NCBI RefSeq assembly: GCF_964275005.1
Contig: NC_092700.1
Span: 18,013,649-18,077,648 of the forward strand
Length of the DNA: 64,000 nt
Direction: 5' to 3'
Source: Diadema setosum
Taxonomy: Eukaryota; Echinodermata; Echinoidea; Diadematoida; Diadematidae
Shown in pieces: positions 1-27,032 of this stretch. Every line of letters begins with the position of its first letter. The first letter of the stretch is position 1. The notes under the pieces were generated by a model that worked only from the letters and a program-made list of their open reading frames with translations, was not told the DNA's origin and searched no databases. Both the position numbers and the translations under genes were made by a program.

Positions 1-721
1 TAAATCATAACATGCTACCAGTTACTATGAAGTAAAATCTGCAGTCCCGACATCCTTGTAATGATGGCATTTCCTTGTGCTTTCGTACTCATCATCAACA
101 TTGCCGATATCGTCAGCAAAAGTAGGTACCACCATCATCATTGCTCGTCAAAAATACCCACAACTCCAAACATCTTTGAGAGAAATGTTTGATGAAAGAC
201 AACAAATGTTTAAATTTGCACCATCAAAAAGCCACACAAGAAGCAAACAAAAGCCTGATTTCTTTTTTCCCCTCAGATTTATCCCATCAAGTCCCAGGGA
301 ATTTGTTGCAAAAATTATCATCATAGCATCATAAAATCAGCATTTTGAATTTCTCTACCTATCTCAAACTGAAGACTCATACACATGTACTATCTCATAC
401 TATCTCAATACTAAAGTACTGTTAGTCTGACAAATTCATTTGAGCTGCACAAAATCAGGAAAATTAATCCCCCCCCCAAAAAAAAAAAATGACAACAGGA
501 GGGGAAAGAAGTAGAAAGTCATCTTCTAAATGCACTGCCAATTTACGAACAAGTTATAGATTTAGCAAGCAAGAGCCTTTCAATAACCTGCATCATAAGC
601 AATGGCTATATGTAGACAACAAAGGGCCTCTTACTTGCTCAAAAGTCGATTAGACATCACGGTCCGGATACATGGAACACTCTTCCTGAGGAGTTGAAAC
701 AGTGTGCCTCCTTGTTTTCAT
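1..721. other. Left-end AT-rich DNA, nothing recognised
   Basis: No exon with convincing splice sites or family similarity on either strand. There is a short C/A homopolymer stretch near 471-490. Confidence 0.5.
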
Positions 722-1451
722 CAGGGAGGTGTAAGAAAAGGAGAGACAACTCCTGCTCTCCTTTGAAGGATGCGCGGCACCGTCGAGAAGTTATGCGCTT
801 AACTACAGGTGGTATTCAGGTGCTTTAACAAAAGAGAGCATCAATAATCGGGACTAGCGCTCTCACATCTAGAAATACTTGCCCCTACTGCATTTCGCTC
901 TCTCTCTTTCAAGGTGATGGCAACAATGAATTTGTGTACCTTGAATTGGAGCAGCGAATCAAAACTGCAGTGTTAAACTGACAATTTTAACAACAAATAG
1001 TTTAAAAGCACGCTGGTGCACGCTTTAGCGGAGTACTTTATTTGAAAGATAAAAATATTCCAGATTTCAAGGATAGAAAACTAATATGCGGAAATGTGCG
1101 CATTATAGAAAAATATTAGGTTTTTAAGGGGGCCTAATTTTCATTTCATTTCGATTTGTGCATTACGAAGAAACTAGAAATACATGTTTATAATATTGAA
1201 TTCTTTCCTAAACTACTCTTAATCAATTCGAGTATTTCATTTAAAATTTTACGGGGGAATAAAGCTTGTAATTCAACGAAAGGTGAAATGCGTTCTTTGT
1301 CTCCGAACTTCGCCTTGCAACTAGAGCGGTGCAGAGCATGACTTCAAAGCGTATAGTGGAATGCTAGACATTCCATTGTAATGCTTTGAAACCAAACATG
1401 TGTTTGCATGAATTACGAACGAGTTGTCTCTCCTTTTCTTACACCTCCCTG
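722..1451. mobile_element. hAT-like non-autonomous transposon
   Basis: Perfect 31-bp terminal inverted repeats at 722-752 and 1421-1451, starting CAGGGAGGTGTAAG. GTTTTCAT occurs at 714-721 and again at 1451-1458, giving a 7-8 bp target duplication. CAG...CTG ends and a duplication of about 8 bp are typical of hAT elements. There is no transposase frame inside. Confidence 0.8.
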
Positions 1452-1811
1452 TTTTCATTCAAAGCAAACTTAAAGAAGCATATTTTACTGCAGTATACTT
1501 CAAATATGAGTTAAGCACGAATAATATATATGACTCATGTTGGTCTCCCGATAGCAACATCGTATGTCGTTCACTCTTCCAGCAAACCAATTTTATTATT
1601 CTAAATTCCAGCCTATCTGCCCCTGTGCACTTTCAAGCACCTGCACGCACATTCATCACCATCACACATCAGAGTTTATTTTCCCCTGCTATCTTCGCAG
1701 CAGAATTTGTATTGTTACGAATTTAATACGTCCCTACCTTTTCCTCGGGCCGGCCATCATTTCAAGCAATGCTTACCATGGCGGCCCTCTGCATTATCGC
1801 TTCTTAAATGT

Positions 1812-2028
1812 AATACTGTAAAAGTGGATATTTTCGCGCGACTAATTTTTCACGCTAGGCCGGGTCAGAAGAGTTTCGCGTGTTTTTAATTCCGCAGAAT
1901 CAAGACATCACGCACAGGAACGTATGGCAAGCAAAAATACTCGCGTGTTTTTATTTTCGCGCTAGTTTCTGGTTGCGCGAAATACGCGAAAATTTCAACA
2001 CCGCGAAAATTTCCACTTTTACAGTATT
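1812..2028. mobile_element. MITE, ACTGTAAAAGTGGA ends
   Basis: About 217 bp with inverted ends AATACTGTAAAAGTGGA and TCCACTTTTACAGTATT and CpG-rich internal motifs (TTTCGCG repeated). It lies just 3' of SelO. The TA next to the ends would suit a Tc1/mariner-type origin. Confidence 0.7.
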
Positions 2029-2395
2029 GTTATTGTAATCCCTGCTGCATAGACATGCACAATGTAATATTATATCATTAATTTCCTTTTATATTGTTGT
2101 TTATGCAAGTCAAACGATTCTGTTTCAAATATACTTTGTATGTTTCCCATGTTCATGATTATGTAATTTATGTATATATTGATTTGCAGAAAATAAAGTA
2201 TCTATCAAACAAAAAACTGTACTTTGCAAACAATGCAAAATTTGTCGTAAAAAAACATAAAACAGGTAACCCCAGAAACGTGATTTTGGGGACATGATGG
2301 ATGAATGAATGTATTGCACAAGAAACCAGAAAGACAAGGTAAAAAAGCTTGCTGTGTCTCATCATCTCAGCCTCCGATGTGAATGATCTCTCCCG
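2029..2395 (-). other. SelO 3' flank, presumed 3' UTR
   Basis: AT-rich sequence following the SelO stop codon in transcription direction. I saw no reading frame and no clear AATAAA on the minus strand within it, so the poly(A) site is unplaced. Confidence 0.4.
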
Positions 2396-16879
<14,484 letters not shown>

Positions 16880-17130
16880 CTTGTTCTTGCTTCCACTTCT
16901 TGCGAATCCTCAGCTGGCCACCTTTTACCACAGAACCTTTTGCACGCACCATAAATTAGCTGTATGCTCGCTCACCCACTCTACCAGCTCTCGATCCCAC
17001 GGCCCCGGGTACTGGTGGGTAGGTACTCGGGATCGGGTACCGGATGGCGGCGGGGCGCGGAGCTAGCGCTGTACGCGCTAACTGCGCTGACGCTGCAAGC
17101 TAGCTACTAGTAGCTGTCAACAAGCTCGTG
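16880..17130 (-). promoter_or_regulatory. Putative SelO promoter and 5' UTR, CpG-rich
   Basis: Immediately upstream of the SelO ATG, the otherwise AT-rich sequence becomes GC- and CpG-rich, especially 16985-17110 (CGGCGGGGCGCGG, GCGCTGTACGCGC). No TATA box is obvious in the minus orientation. The position suggests a CpG-type promoter. The start site cannot be placed from sequence alone. Confidence 0.5.
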
Positions 17131-17467
17131 ACCCAACCAGCTAGCACGCTGCACCCATGTTGTTGTTGTTTGATTCAGGTGTGAAATTTACGTTAGGACA
17201 AGAATAGCCTTCATACCAGGCCATCCTCGTGTGCGTGTGCTCGTTTGTTTGTTGATGTGCGCGCGGCCGTGCTTCCGGATTTCATCTCACTTCCCTGCTA
17301 AAACCAACCAAACAAATAACCCCCCCCCCCCCCAAAAAAAAGCGCCCAGCGCAACTTTCTACAGCTACCGGTACCTCCGGTTTTCCAATTGTTCAGCTGA
17401 CAAGCAAAAGGCCCTACCACTGTACCAGCACTTCTAAGCCCTCTGGTATAGGAAAGGTTAGCCCATG

Positions 17468-18850
17468 GGCGCCGGAAGCGGGGGGGCAGGGGTGGCACTT
17501 GCCCCCCCAAACAAAATGTTGGGGGGGCAAAACGAGTTTTTGCCCCCCCAAAGTGCCCCCTGTAACAAATAATTAATCACTGATTTAAAGACCAAAATGA
17601 ATAATAAAGGCATATTTCTTGTCTAAATGTAGTAACTTCATAACTGAAAATGCAAAAATTATAATACACTAACAACATACAGTATTGTATCTATACGCTA
17701 ATAGGAACTTATGAGTAAATTTAGTGTATAGATGGTAGCCTCGTGTCCTCGAGTGTGCCCGCTGAAACATACCTTTAGTAAACCTTACATTTTTCATTTT
17801 CTTCTTTGTTTTCTAGCAGTATAAGAATATTTTTCATTGTTCGAACGATGCGATCACGTTTAAGCTTTTAATGAGTACATTTCAGATAAATTGCAAAGTG
17901 AAAGTGGCTCGCTCGTTCTGCCCGTACTTATAGTAAAATGAAAAGTTTTCATAAGTTATCATAGTCCTTCGCAGTGATTTCTTTTACTATGTTTAATTCC
18001 TCAGAAATTTAATTTAAAATGCTCTATAAAAGCGACTTTTATACTCTGTTTTTACAAAAAGTCCCTACCGTGGGAGGGGGTATCCTCCTCCCACATCCTC
18101 CCCTGCTCGGTCGCTTCGCTCCCTCGACGAGGATCTCACACCATCACAAACCCCCGTATGTTAAGATCATAGTCCTTCCAACTGATTTTTTTTTTCAATA
18201 TGTTAATTCCCTAGAAATTTGCTTTTAAATGTTCTATAAACGCGACTTTTATACTCTGTTTTCACAAAAAGTCCCTACCGTGGGAGGGGGTATCCCCCCT
18301 CCCACACCCTCCCCCCGCTCGGTCGCTTCGCTCCCTCGCCGAGGATCTCGCACCATCACATTATTAATGTACTCCCGTATGTTATGATCATAGTCCTTCC
18401 AACTGATTTTTTCAATATGTTAATTCCCTAGAAATTTACTTTAAATTCTCTATAAACGCGACTCTTATACTCTGTTTTTACAAAAAGTCCCTACCGTGGG
18501 AGGGGGTATCCCCCCTCCCGCACCCTCCCCCCGCTCGGTCGCTTCGCTCCCTCGCCGAGGATCTCACACCATCACATTATTATGTACTCCCGTATGTAAT
18601 AATCATAGTCCTTCGCACTGATTATATTTCACTATGTTTAATTCCTCAGAAATTTAATTTAAAATGCTCTATAAAAGCGACTTTTGTACCCTGTTTTACA
18701 AAAGCTCCCTACAGTGGGGGGGGGGGAATCCCCCTTTCCACCCCCCCCCCCCCGCTCACTCGCTCCGCTCCCGCGCCGAGGATCTCACATCGCACATAAA
18801 TGTGCCCCCGTTGACATTTTGCCCCCCCAAAACCAGAAGTGTTCCGGCGC
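17468..18850. mobile_element. 1.4-kb element with GCGCCGGAA ends and tandem core
   Basis: GCGCCGGAA (17469-17477) is inverted at 18842-18850. G/C-rich sub-terminal hairpin sequences (TTGCCCCCCCAAA) lie near both ends. The core is four repeats of 210-219 bp anchored by TCTATAAA at 18023, 18233, 18449 and 18668. No protein frame. The class is unassigned. Confidence 0.65.
18005..18800. repeat. Tandem array, four ~215 bp units
   Basis: Each unit contains GTCCCTACCGTGGGAGGGGG and GGTCGCTTCGCTCCCTCG or close variants. The fourth unit is the most diverged. Confidence 0.9.
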
Positions 18851-18909
18851 GCTTGGTGTTAGCCGCACGTTTGGTTTGATTTTTTTTTTTTTTTTGTGCC
18901 ACTTTGGTA

Positions 18910-18938
18910 AAAAAGAGAGAGAGAGAGAGAGAGAGAGA
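18910..18938. repeat. (GA)n microsatellite
   Basis: About fourteen GA units beside T and G homopolymers at the right side of the 17468-18850 element. Confidence 0.9.
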
Positions 18939-19159
18939 AAAGTGGGGGGGGGGGGGGCAAGTGGATAGACCCTATGTAGACCCAGCTATTCCTGTACATC
19001 TATCCAAAAAGAGTGGGGCCTAAGACATAATGAAATAGCACTTGACTAACCGCTTTCAGACAGCTATATCCTGATTATTATGCCAGTATAAAATAAAATA
19101 AAATTTTGTGGAATTTTCTTTATATTTTCTGTATATTGTTGTCCACACGTGACTCAATA

Positions 19160-19305
19160 ACCTAATCCAGCGGTCCCAACACCAAAACTTTAACTTTTGC
19201 ATCGATTGTCCGATTTTCCTCAAACGTTCAGTGATGCATGTGTTGACTAATGTTGCTGCTTTCACTAAATCCACAATTCTCTTTGGGTTTGGGTTTCCTT
19301 TAAGA
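19160..19305. mobile_element. MITE fragment related to the window's right end
   Basis: Its reverse complement shares TTGAGGAAAATCGGACAAT and the AAAGGA terminal context with 63882-64000. Confidence 0.5.
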
Positions 19306-19654
19306 CAAGATTAGCCAATCAAGTCCTATCAGTAGAATTTTGATGCAAAGATTATGATCTAATCAGATATTAATTCAGAACTTCCGATTTTTTTTATTCG
19401 TTCATTCCTGGGTGGAACTGATAAAATCGAAAATCGAAATAAATTACAAGTATTTTTCGATGAGAGATAGAGAGAGAGAAACTTGAATTTCAGTCCTGAA
19501 CTACTGTATCTTAAACTATAGTTGCTAATGAGATAGCCTAGATATATTGTACAACTTAACAAGCTTTTGAAGATTCTGCAAACGAAACAACTGGATGACA
19601 ATTAGAAAGTGTTAAAAGTGATACTTTTCTTTTCTTACGTCACCTTTATATGAA

Positions 19655-20233
19655 ACATTACAGGAATGGCAAAGTGTTAGTTGAGGTGAGGATTCAGCTT
19701 CTAACTCTTTGTGAGATACTTAGAAACCACTTTGTTCCAGAGCATACTATTTTGAGAGGAATTCAAAGTTTGTTTGGCGAAAGCACTTTTTGAACATGGC
19801 TGAGATATCCAAAAACAAAGTAAAATTCACTCTAAATTCGTTGGATTAAAGAGTAATCTAATAAGGACGGACAAATCCACAAAAGATTACAATTTTTAGT
19901 CTAATTGATTTAGAAATTAAATCCATTAGATTTGAAATTAATAATCTTATTTGGATTTGTCCCTCCTCATAGTCTATTAGATTACTTTTTAATCCAACGA
20001 AAGCGATCCTAATAAAAGGTGAGTCAAATCTTTAGTTAGGATCGCTTTGTTTTGGAATCTCAGCCATTTCAAAACCAGTTTTCATCAAATGAATTTTGAA
20101 TTCATCTTAGAATTATTAATGCTCTTCCATATTTCAGAAGAGGTTTCTTACTATCTCAAAAAAAATCACCATAAAAAAACACTGGAAACCTGAAGCCCCT
20201 CAGCATCTTAACCGAAACTGTATCATTCCTTTA
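19655..20233. mobile_element. MITE interrupted by a nested MITE
   Basis: The outer halves resemble the element at 53387-53776 (GGCTGAGATA, TTTCATCAAA, AGCCATTTC/AGCCATTCC blocks). The insertion at 19837-20001 separates the halves. Confidence 0.6.
19837..20001. mobile_element. Nested 165-bp MITE
   Basis: Inverted ends of about 27 bp, starting TTCGTTGGATTAAAGAGTAA and ending TTTTTAATCCAACGAA. The interior is also partly palindromic (GGACAAATCCA against GGATTTGTCC). Confidence 0.75.
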
Positions 20234-20248
20234 ACAATGAATATTTAT

Positions 20249-20511
20249 TATAATATGAAGGGTTTGTTTGCAAAAACCGATAAGTCCATATTTGCCAAGT
20301 GGAGATATTTACGATTAAAGGTCAAGAAAAATAAAGAGAATAATAAGAAAATTTTTGCTTCTTTTGACCATATATCTTCAAAAATGTACCTTTATATGTA
20401 GTGACCAATATATCATTTAAAAGGTATTATTTTGTACTTTATAACAGAGACCGTACTTCAAAATCTTCAAAAATGGACATCGGTTTTTGCAAACTAACTC
20501 TTCATAATATT
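20249..20511. mobile_element. MITE with TTTGCAAAAACCGAT ends
   Basis: The left end (20251-20290) contains GTTTGCAAAAACCGATAA; the right end (20470-20509) carries the inverted ATCGGTTTTTGCAAAC. Confidence 0.7.
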
Positions 20512-22531
20512 AGAAACTCGGTGTTCCCTGGTATTGATAACAAAATAAAGCCCAAACCAAGAAATTGATGGATTAAGATGACGTTATATTATGGATAGAA
20601 AAAATTGTTATTCCAAAGGGTCAATAACCCAAAAATGATAAGAAGGTGTGTACATATCAATGAGACTCTATAACTGGAATTGCGAACTTTTTTCTTTTGA
20701 TCGGATTAATGAATCTTCGAAATAAACATTTTTTATTGCCAAATTAACCAAACCTTTGGAAAAATAAGCCATATATTTCATTTTTTGATTCATGAATAAC
20801 GAACCAGTTTTCATGGATTTCGTGATTAGGCCCTATCATTTTTGGATGTCATTTTCAGATTAACAAAAAGTTGGTATACAAGGAGCATGTAACGAATCTT
20901 CGAACCACAGTAAATGTTACCTGTGGGGTTGGTTTGATTACCCAGTAAGTTAAAAAGAAATTGTAACACAAGTGATAATCATTGATAACATTAAGAATAA
21001 TGATTATCGTCATGAAACATGTCTGGGTGGCTGACCAGATGACTTCAGACTAATGCAATGTGGGAAGGGATCGAGGGAAGAAGTGATAGAAGAAAGATGA
21101 TAGGGAAATAGTTGCTGGAGCGGTCAGCAGCTCCGATCAGCAGTTTACGTACACCTCATACAGTCTTATTCACAAACACAATACAATGGCGTCATCATCA
21201 ATGTTCAAATCGTCACAATAACAGTCATAATCATTATATTTTCAATATTTTCTTCGTTATTCCCTATAGCTATTCCTATTGGTCGATGTATTTGCATTTA
21301 AACTCTTCACAAACTAAACTGTGGTCATGTTAAGTATTATTATGACCAGATTTTTGTGAGAGCAAAGTTTTTCAAACTAGTTCCATAACAGCTAGATTCG
21401 TTGCAGTTTCCTCAAAGTCAAAATTTACATAGAAAGGATGCAGCTCGAATTAAACATAGAAGGCCTATATTCTATCAAGCATAGGCATAATAAATTCAGC
21501 ATTGCGATTTTTTTTTTTTTTTTTTGCACCTGTAAACTTCTTCCATTCTTCTCAGGTTTATGTGCCTTGCATTTCTCATCCTGAATTCGTTTTCACCGTT
21601 TCTTATTCATGATATTCTCTTTATTAGATCATGTAGCTCCATTTACAGCTCAGTGATTGGATCAACGTTGGAAAGCATCTAGCTTTCTCGCTCCAACTTG
21701 AATCCTATTCATGATTAATGGATAAAAAAAAAACCCATCAAGACTACAATCTCTACCACCATCAGTAATAAATACACAGCTATGAATTAATACCCAATTA
21801 AAAAAAAACACCTTTATACTTCTGATTGTGCATAACAGCTGGAAAAAAATTAAAAGACTTAAAGCAACAGAACACTAATACTCCAATCACCTTATCCGAA
21901 AAAGTAACAACTAGTAACATTGCACACTGGAATCCATACACTGAAAAAAAAACACACATATATTCCACAGGAAGAGTTGATAACTACATTAAAATCATTT
22001 CGGTATGATAGCAGCTATGCAGACTGCAGAGAGATGAAGTAAATTTATGATAGGCATGCGTGCCGTCCAAAAAAATATTCGTGATTGAGATAGCGCAAAA
22101 ACAAGGCTCTGTTGTGGCACTGGTGTGAAGAGCGCCATCACAAGTTTCATTCCGCCGGCCCCCCCCCCCCCCCCCCCAGTTCTATTCGCGCAGGCTGTTC
22201 GGGTTAATAAAGAACAACATGCATGCCACAGTTTGTCGCAAATCGATGAACCTATTTCAAATTGGTTTATTGATTTAAGGTCAAGAGAATAAAAGAAATA
22301 AAAAGTTAATAAATAAAACCAACAAGTAATTAACAATGCATTACTAATAGAGGTCAATGCACTTTACAATGGAATACATGTACCATGATAACTTTATACG
22401 GCACACATCCAGACTTTTGTTCCTTAAGATCTCATTAGGACCGTTTTATTAGCATTGTCGAAATCCTCATTAGCATGGATTTATATGAGCAAGAAACCGT
22501 TCCATCTTGCGTTAGTAAACAGGCTCGAAAT
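20512..22531. other. Intergenic AT-rich DNA, nothing recognised
   Basis: No supported exon. There is a T run at 21510-21525 and a C run at 22150-22167. Short frames here have no splice context or recognisable domain. Confidence 0.5.
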
Positions 22532-23109
22532 TATTGTTACGCAGCACAGGGTAAATTGCGTAAATGAATAGCTTATAGCACGATAATAATTGATGAATCA
22601 ATAATATGATTTCGGCAGACACACTTTAATAACAAAATGCTTCGTTTCCATCAAATACTAATGTTATTCCATCGTTGACTCGGCGTTGAGTCAGAGATTT
22701 ATGAAATCTGGAGAATGTGTTCTCTAGAATAATGTCTCCATCATAATGACAACAAATCCGAATATCTCATGCTCCAAATAAGCCTAGACATAAAGCCAAA
22801 ACATTAATAACTGATTATATATATTGTTACGCAGCACAGGGTAAATTGCGTAAATGAATAGCTTATAGCACGATAATAATTGATGAATCAATAATATGAT
22901 TTCGGCAGACACACTTTAATAACAAAATGCTTCGTTTCCATCAAATACTAATGTTATTCCATCGTTGACTCGGCGTTGAGTCAGAGATTTATGAAATCTG
23001 GAGAATGTGTTCTCTAGAATAATGTCTCCATCATAATGACAACAAATCCGAATATCTCATGCTCCAAATAAGCCTAGACATAAAGCCAAAACATTAATAA
23101 CTGATTATA
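22532..23109. repeat. Perfect 288-bp tandem duplication, offset 290 bp
   Basis: 22532-22819 and 22822-23109 read identical base for base. No coding frame and no recognised family. Confidence 0.97.
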
Positions 23110-23453
23110 ATAACCTACTGATCGAGACTGTATTCCGACGACTGTTTCAATGATTTAAAGACACTTTTAAACCTCCCAAAATCGACTGCAGTTCATGTCT
23201 GTCATTCCATTCAAGTCACTCCTATCCCAACCCAATAACACATGATAGTACATGGCCGGCGCAGCCGTGGGGGCCGTGGGGGCTCGGGCCCCCACACTTC
23301 ATGTGCACCATACAAATGAATTACATAAGGTCACATCCTTTGGGCCCCCACACTTTTTTTTTTTTTAACCCGGAAGTACGTAAGTGGCACTAAAATAGAA
23401 ATAGATAGAGATCTTGAAGTGCGGTAAGATTATGTTTTTTCTCTGTTCAAAGA

Positions 23454-23487
<34 letters not shown>

Positions 23488-23938
23488 TGTCAGGTGAAAA
23501 TACCCGGAAATTGAAGGGGAGAGAATGAGTTGAGGACCTTTTTTTTTTTTGCTTGTCAGCTGAATTTTCACTTAACCTTTAATGATAATCACAATGAATA
23601 TTTTCATTTTCATTCAGCTTTGTTATGTCAAATTATAGAGACCTATCTCAGGTTGATAAAACTAAATTTTATTTTGATTTGATTTGATTTGATTTGATTT
23701 CTAATTTCATTGTCCATTAAGGAAATTCAATTTTCACATGGTTTGACAATACAGATCGATACATAGATATTACACCTTTATATTACATTTCAATAATACA
23801 TAAAAAGAAAAAGTAACATGGGCCTAAAAATGACATAAGTAATAACATAATGCCAAATAGATTTTTCTCCTCCCCACCACTGGGGAAAATCCCTTTGCAT
23901 AATGCACAATTTACCATTGATTACATTCACTATAGGGC

Positions 23939-23940
<2 letters not shown>

Positions 23941-23988
<48 letters not shown>
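23941..23988. repeat. (CA)n microsatellite
   Basis: Twenty-four uninterrupted AC units, with a second tract at 24161-24196. Any frames through them on either strand are artefacts. Confidence 0.98.
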
Positions 23989-23990
<2 letters not shown>

Positions 23991-24159
23991 TTTTTTTATA
24001 ATATTCTTTTATTTGAGTTTCATTCAATGTGAAATCCATATTAACAATAAAATTAATACATCCACCAACAAAAGAAGAAAGCAGCTGTATTCTTCTTTCT
24101 TGTGCTGCTAAATCATTTTTCAAACATACAGTACAATATATTTGATTCTTTTTACCAAA

Positions 24160-24160
<1 letters not shown>

Positions 24161-24196
<36 letters not shown>
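24161..24196. repeat. (CA)n microsatellite, second tract
   Basis: Eighteen CA units about 170 bp from the first tract. Confidence 0.98.
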
Positions 24197-24197
<1 letters not shown>

Positions 24198-24883
24198 TTC
24201 CTAACTTTAATAAATAAACATAATCCTGTTTATATTTATATATCTGTTTCCTGCAATATAATGAACTAAAACTTTAAATCAAATAATCAATTATCACATA
24301 ACATTCATGTAACTATAATCACACTCTGGACATTGTGATTTAATTGAGTGTTAGATGATCATGTCGATAATATCCATAGGCCTAAACTCTATAGTTATCA
24401 TTGCATTAATTGCAGAGATGACGAGTGTATTTATGAGCTGGACAGTGCCACGTTACAGGTAATTATTGGTTGACCGCAGCCCCTCCGGTTTTTCTTGAGA
24501 TCATGTGACTGAAATTTCTTTCTGCACGAAAGTCAGGTGCCATGACCTAAGGATTTAATCCTCCACGAGAAGTGGATTAACTTTGATACCATTGTCAGGG
24601 GACGTGTCGGCACAGAACTCCAAAGTTCTGAGCGTGTCGTCTGTTCGGAGCACTTGAAACAGGATATAAACTTTGCCTGTAAGGCACCTTGGTAATGAAG
24701 TTGGCATCGCACACCTACCAGACGTTTTATCTAAAAAATGTTATTGATGAGAACTCTTTGCTCTGAGGCTACGTAGACGGAGTGAGTAGGTAGACAGCAT
24801 TTCTAGCAAGCTTACTACACATAGCTATGGAGTATGTGGGCTACTCATAAACAACAGGCAGTATACATTGCTTTGATGACAGA

Positions 24884-24928
24884 ATGACAGCTGCTACTGC
24901 ACCTGTAGAAGTACGACCGTCTGATCCC
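24884..24928 (+). CDS. Possible 15-codon first coding exon
   Basis: ATG at 24884 opens MTAATAPVEVRPSDP and runs straight into a near-perfect donor, CCC|GTAAGTATT. An in-frame stop (24848-24850) lies upstream. Low repeat content and higher GC around 24560-25150 fit a promoter and first exon. I could not find the next phase-0 exon. It may be the 5' end of the KIAA0319-like transcript (as a leader or uORF), a separate gene, or chance. Confidence 0.3.
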
Positions 24929-26351
24929 GTAAGTATTGCCCAATTTTTGCCGCACTTGTTCGCCCGAGAACAGCACGTAGATTGGTGTAATAGCATTTTT
25001 ACATAGACATTGAAAAGACGAGTCTTTAGGGCCTACACTCTGCTACAGGTTACAGACCACACTCGTCCACAGTGCAGTGTTTAGGTGCATTACCTTACCG
25101 CGGCTGGTATGGAACCAAGGTCAGTGGGAAGGTAACGTTTCGCCTTTCTGCCATGACCCATGAGAGTTTGACAGTCGAGACAAGTTGGTATGTATGGACA
25201 GTGTAAAATAAGGTGTCTAACAGTTAGTCTGAGTGTCAACTGGAAGGTAGCATGCGGTAATCACCAGAAATGCTACACAAAAATGTAGATATGTACTAGA
25301 ACTCTAATACTATCCCCCCTATTAAGAAATGCTGAGAAATTAACATTTCATTATCAGTCACTTCAGTATATAGATGCAAGATGTCAATTTATCACAAGCT
25401 TTTATTGCATAAATTGTTCCAAATGTTCATGATGTTACTTGTTAGGCCTAATGTTAGACCTTTTACCATATACTGATATAGACCAAGGGCAATATAGTGT
25501 GAAATCTGAGCCTCATTTGCCATTTTTCTCTTGGGTGTCTGCTCGGTGCAAATGTGTATGGTGAATTGCGGGTGTGAATAGTGATTCTGCGTATGGTGCA
25601 TGAATTATTGCAAAGATGTGGATCATTCCATTACAAAAATCGTGTCTGGAATTGCAAAGCAATTTTGCAATGCTAATAAAAGATAACTTTTTGCAGAGGG
25701 GTTGACTTGAAGTAGACGCCTGTATTTTCCAAAAATTGGAGTGAATTATTCGAATAAATTTGCAAAATTCATAATTTTCTGGACTTTGTGAATAACTGAT
25801 GTTATTTTTACTCTAAATTTCATCCTCTGACTTTGGAATTCAGAGCACAAAAAAATAAGCGTCCGGTAATACAATACACTCTCCTTTGACCTTAGTGTGA
25901 TCCTCATATGAATTACCACCGTCTGTTAGCATACTGAGACAGAACTGTAGCTTGCGACGTCATGACAACAAAACATAAATTTATGTGAGTGTTCAGTCAT
26001 TTTGCGATGGGTGCATGGTACCGGCTGGTTATAGTAGTGGAGCTGTGAACTAATACCATATAAATGTCATTAAAATGCCATGGCAAGGGTGAGCGAAATC
26101 CTTCTGCATCCCTTTTTGGTTATTTGGTTTGCATAATTTCTTCGTCTTGTTCTTGTGCAGTGGTAATGGAATTCGGGTTGTAGTTGCACTGTGATTGGTG
26201 TGGAGTGGTGTTTGCAGACCCCTGGCCCTGCCCTAACCGGAGTATTACTGCTCAATTTGCAACAATTACATTGTACGTCACGTCTGGAGACATCTAGTGA
26301 GAAGATTACTAGAGTAATTATCCCTGTTTGCGACAGGGTGCCTATGAGTAT
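24929..26351. other. Intergenic, nothing further recognised
   Basis: Mixed-composition DNA with no exon that joins the candidate at 24884 and no clear transposon ends. Confidence 0.4.
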
Positions 26352-26862
26352 GGTTGGGGCACCACCTATCGGCAGGGCACCTTCCCATCGGCACCCAGCG
26401 TATCATGGCTGTTTGCGTATAGAACGAAAAGGTACACGCGGGATTAAGTGTCATTAGCTATAAAGACAATAAAAACGAAGAAACGAAAATCAAACTCAAA
26501 CAAACCAAGCTAAAAATTACACATCCGCTCAGTAACGACGCATGGCTGTGAAATTCACGTGTATTACCTATATGCGGTGAAATTCACGTGTATTACCTAT
26601 GCTGTAAAATTCATGTGTATACCTATGGAGGGGAGGGGGTGCCGATCGCAAGGTACCCTTTTTAGCTGCGCGAAGAAAACGGAACGCACGCACTAAAATT
26701 GTGCTATTTTAAAACGGAGATTCATAATCAACGAGATGGTCACGACATTCAAAACTGCAGTATTTATGGCGTATTTGAGGTAAGAATTAGGCGAATTTGT
26801 GTTATATTTTTAGAATAAACAAGCTACAGATCCTTGGGTGACGATAGGTGGTACCCCCAACC
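26352..26862. mobile_element. Element bounded by GGTTGGGG-ACCACCTATCG inverted arms
   Basis: 26352-26371 is inverted at 26842-26862 (about 19 of 21 bases). Inside are three ~27-bp tandem repeats of AAATTCACGTGTATTACCTA (26545-26626). Outer ends were not determined. Confidence 0.55.
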
Positions 26863-27032
26863 CTACATTGTATATTGCATTTGGGGCAGTTTCATATGTT
26901 GATGAAACTGTCCAATCAGGTGCAGTGCGAGAGTACTCTCACTTCCCATAACACATGTATGCAAGTAACTCCCGCTTTTGTTCTATAAGTGGGACTATAA
27001 AGTACACTTCCTGTAGATCTTAAGGTATGCTC

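Noticed and set aside
23790..24123. Open frames on both strands with long His-Thr or Cys-Val runs
   Set aside because: They are translations of the (CA)n tract.
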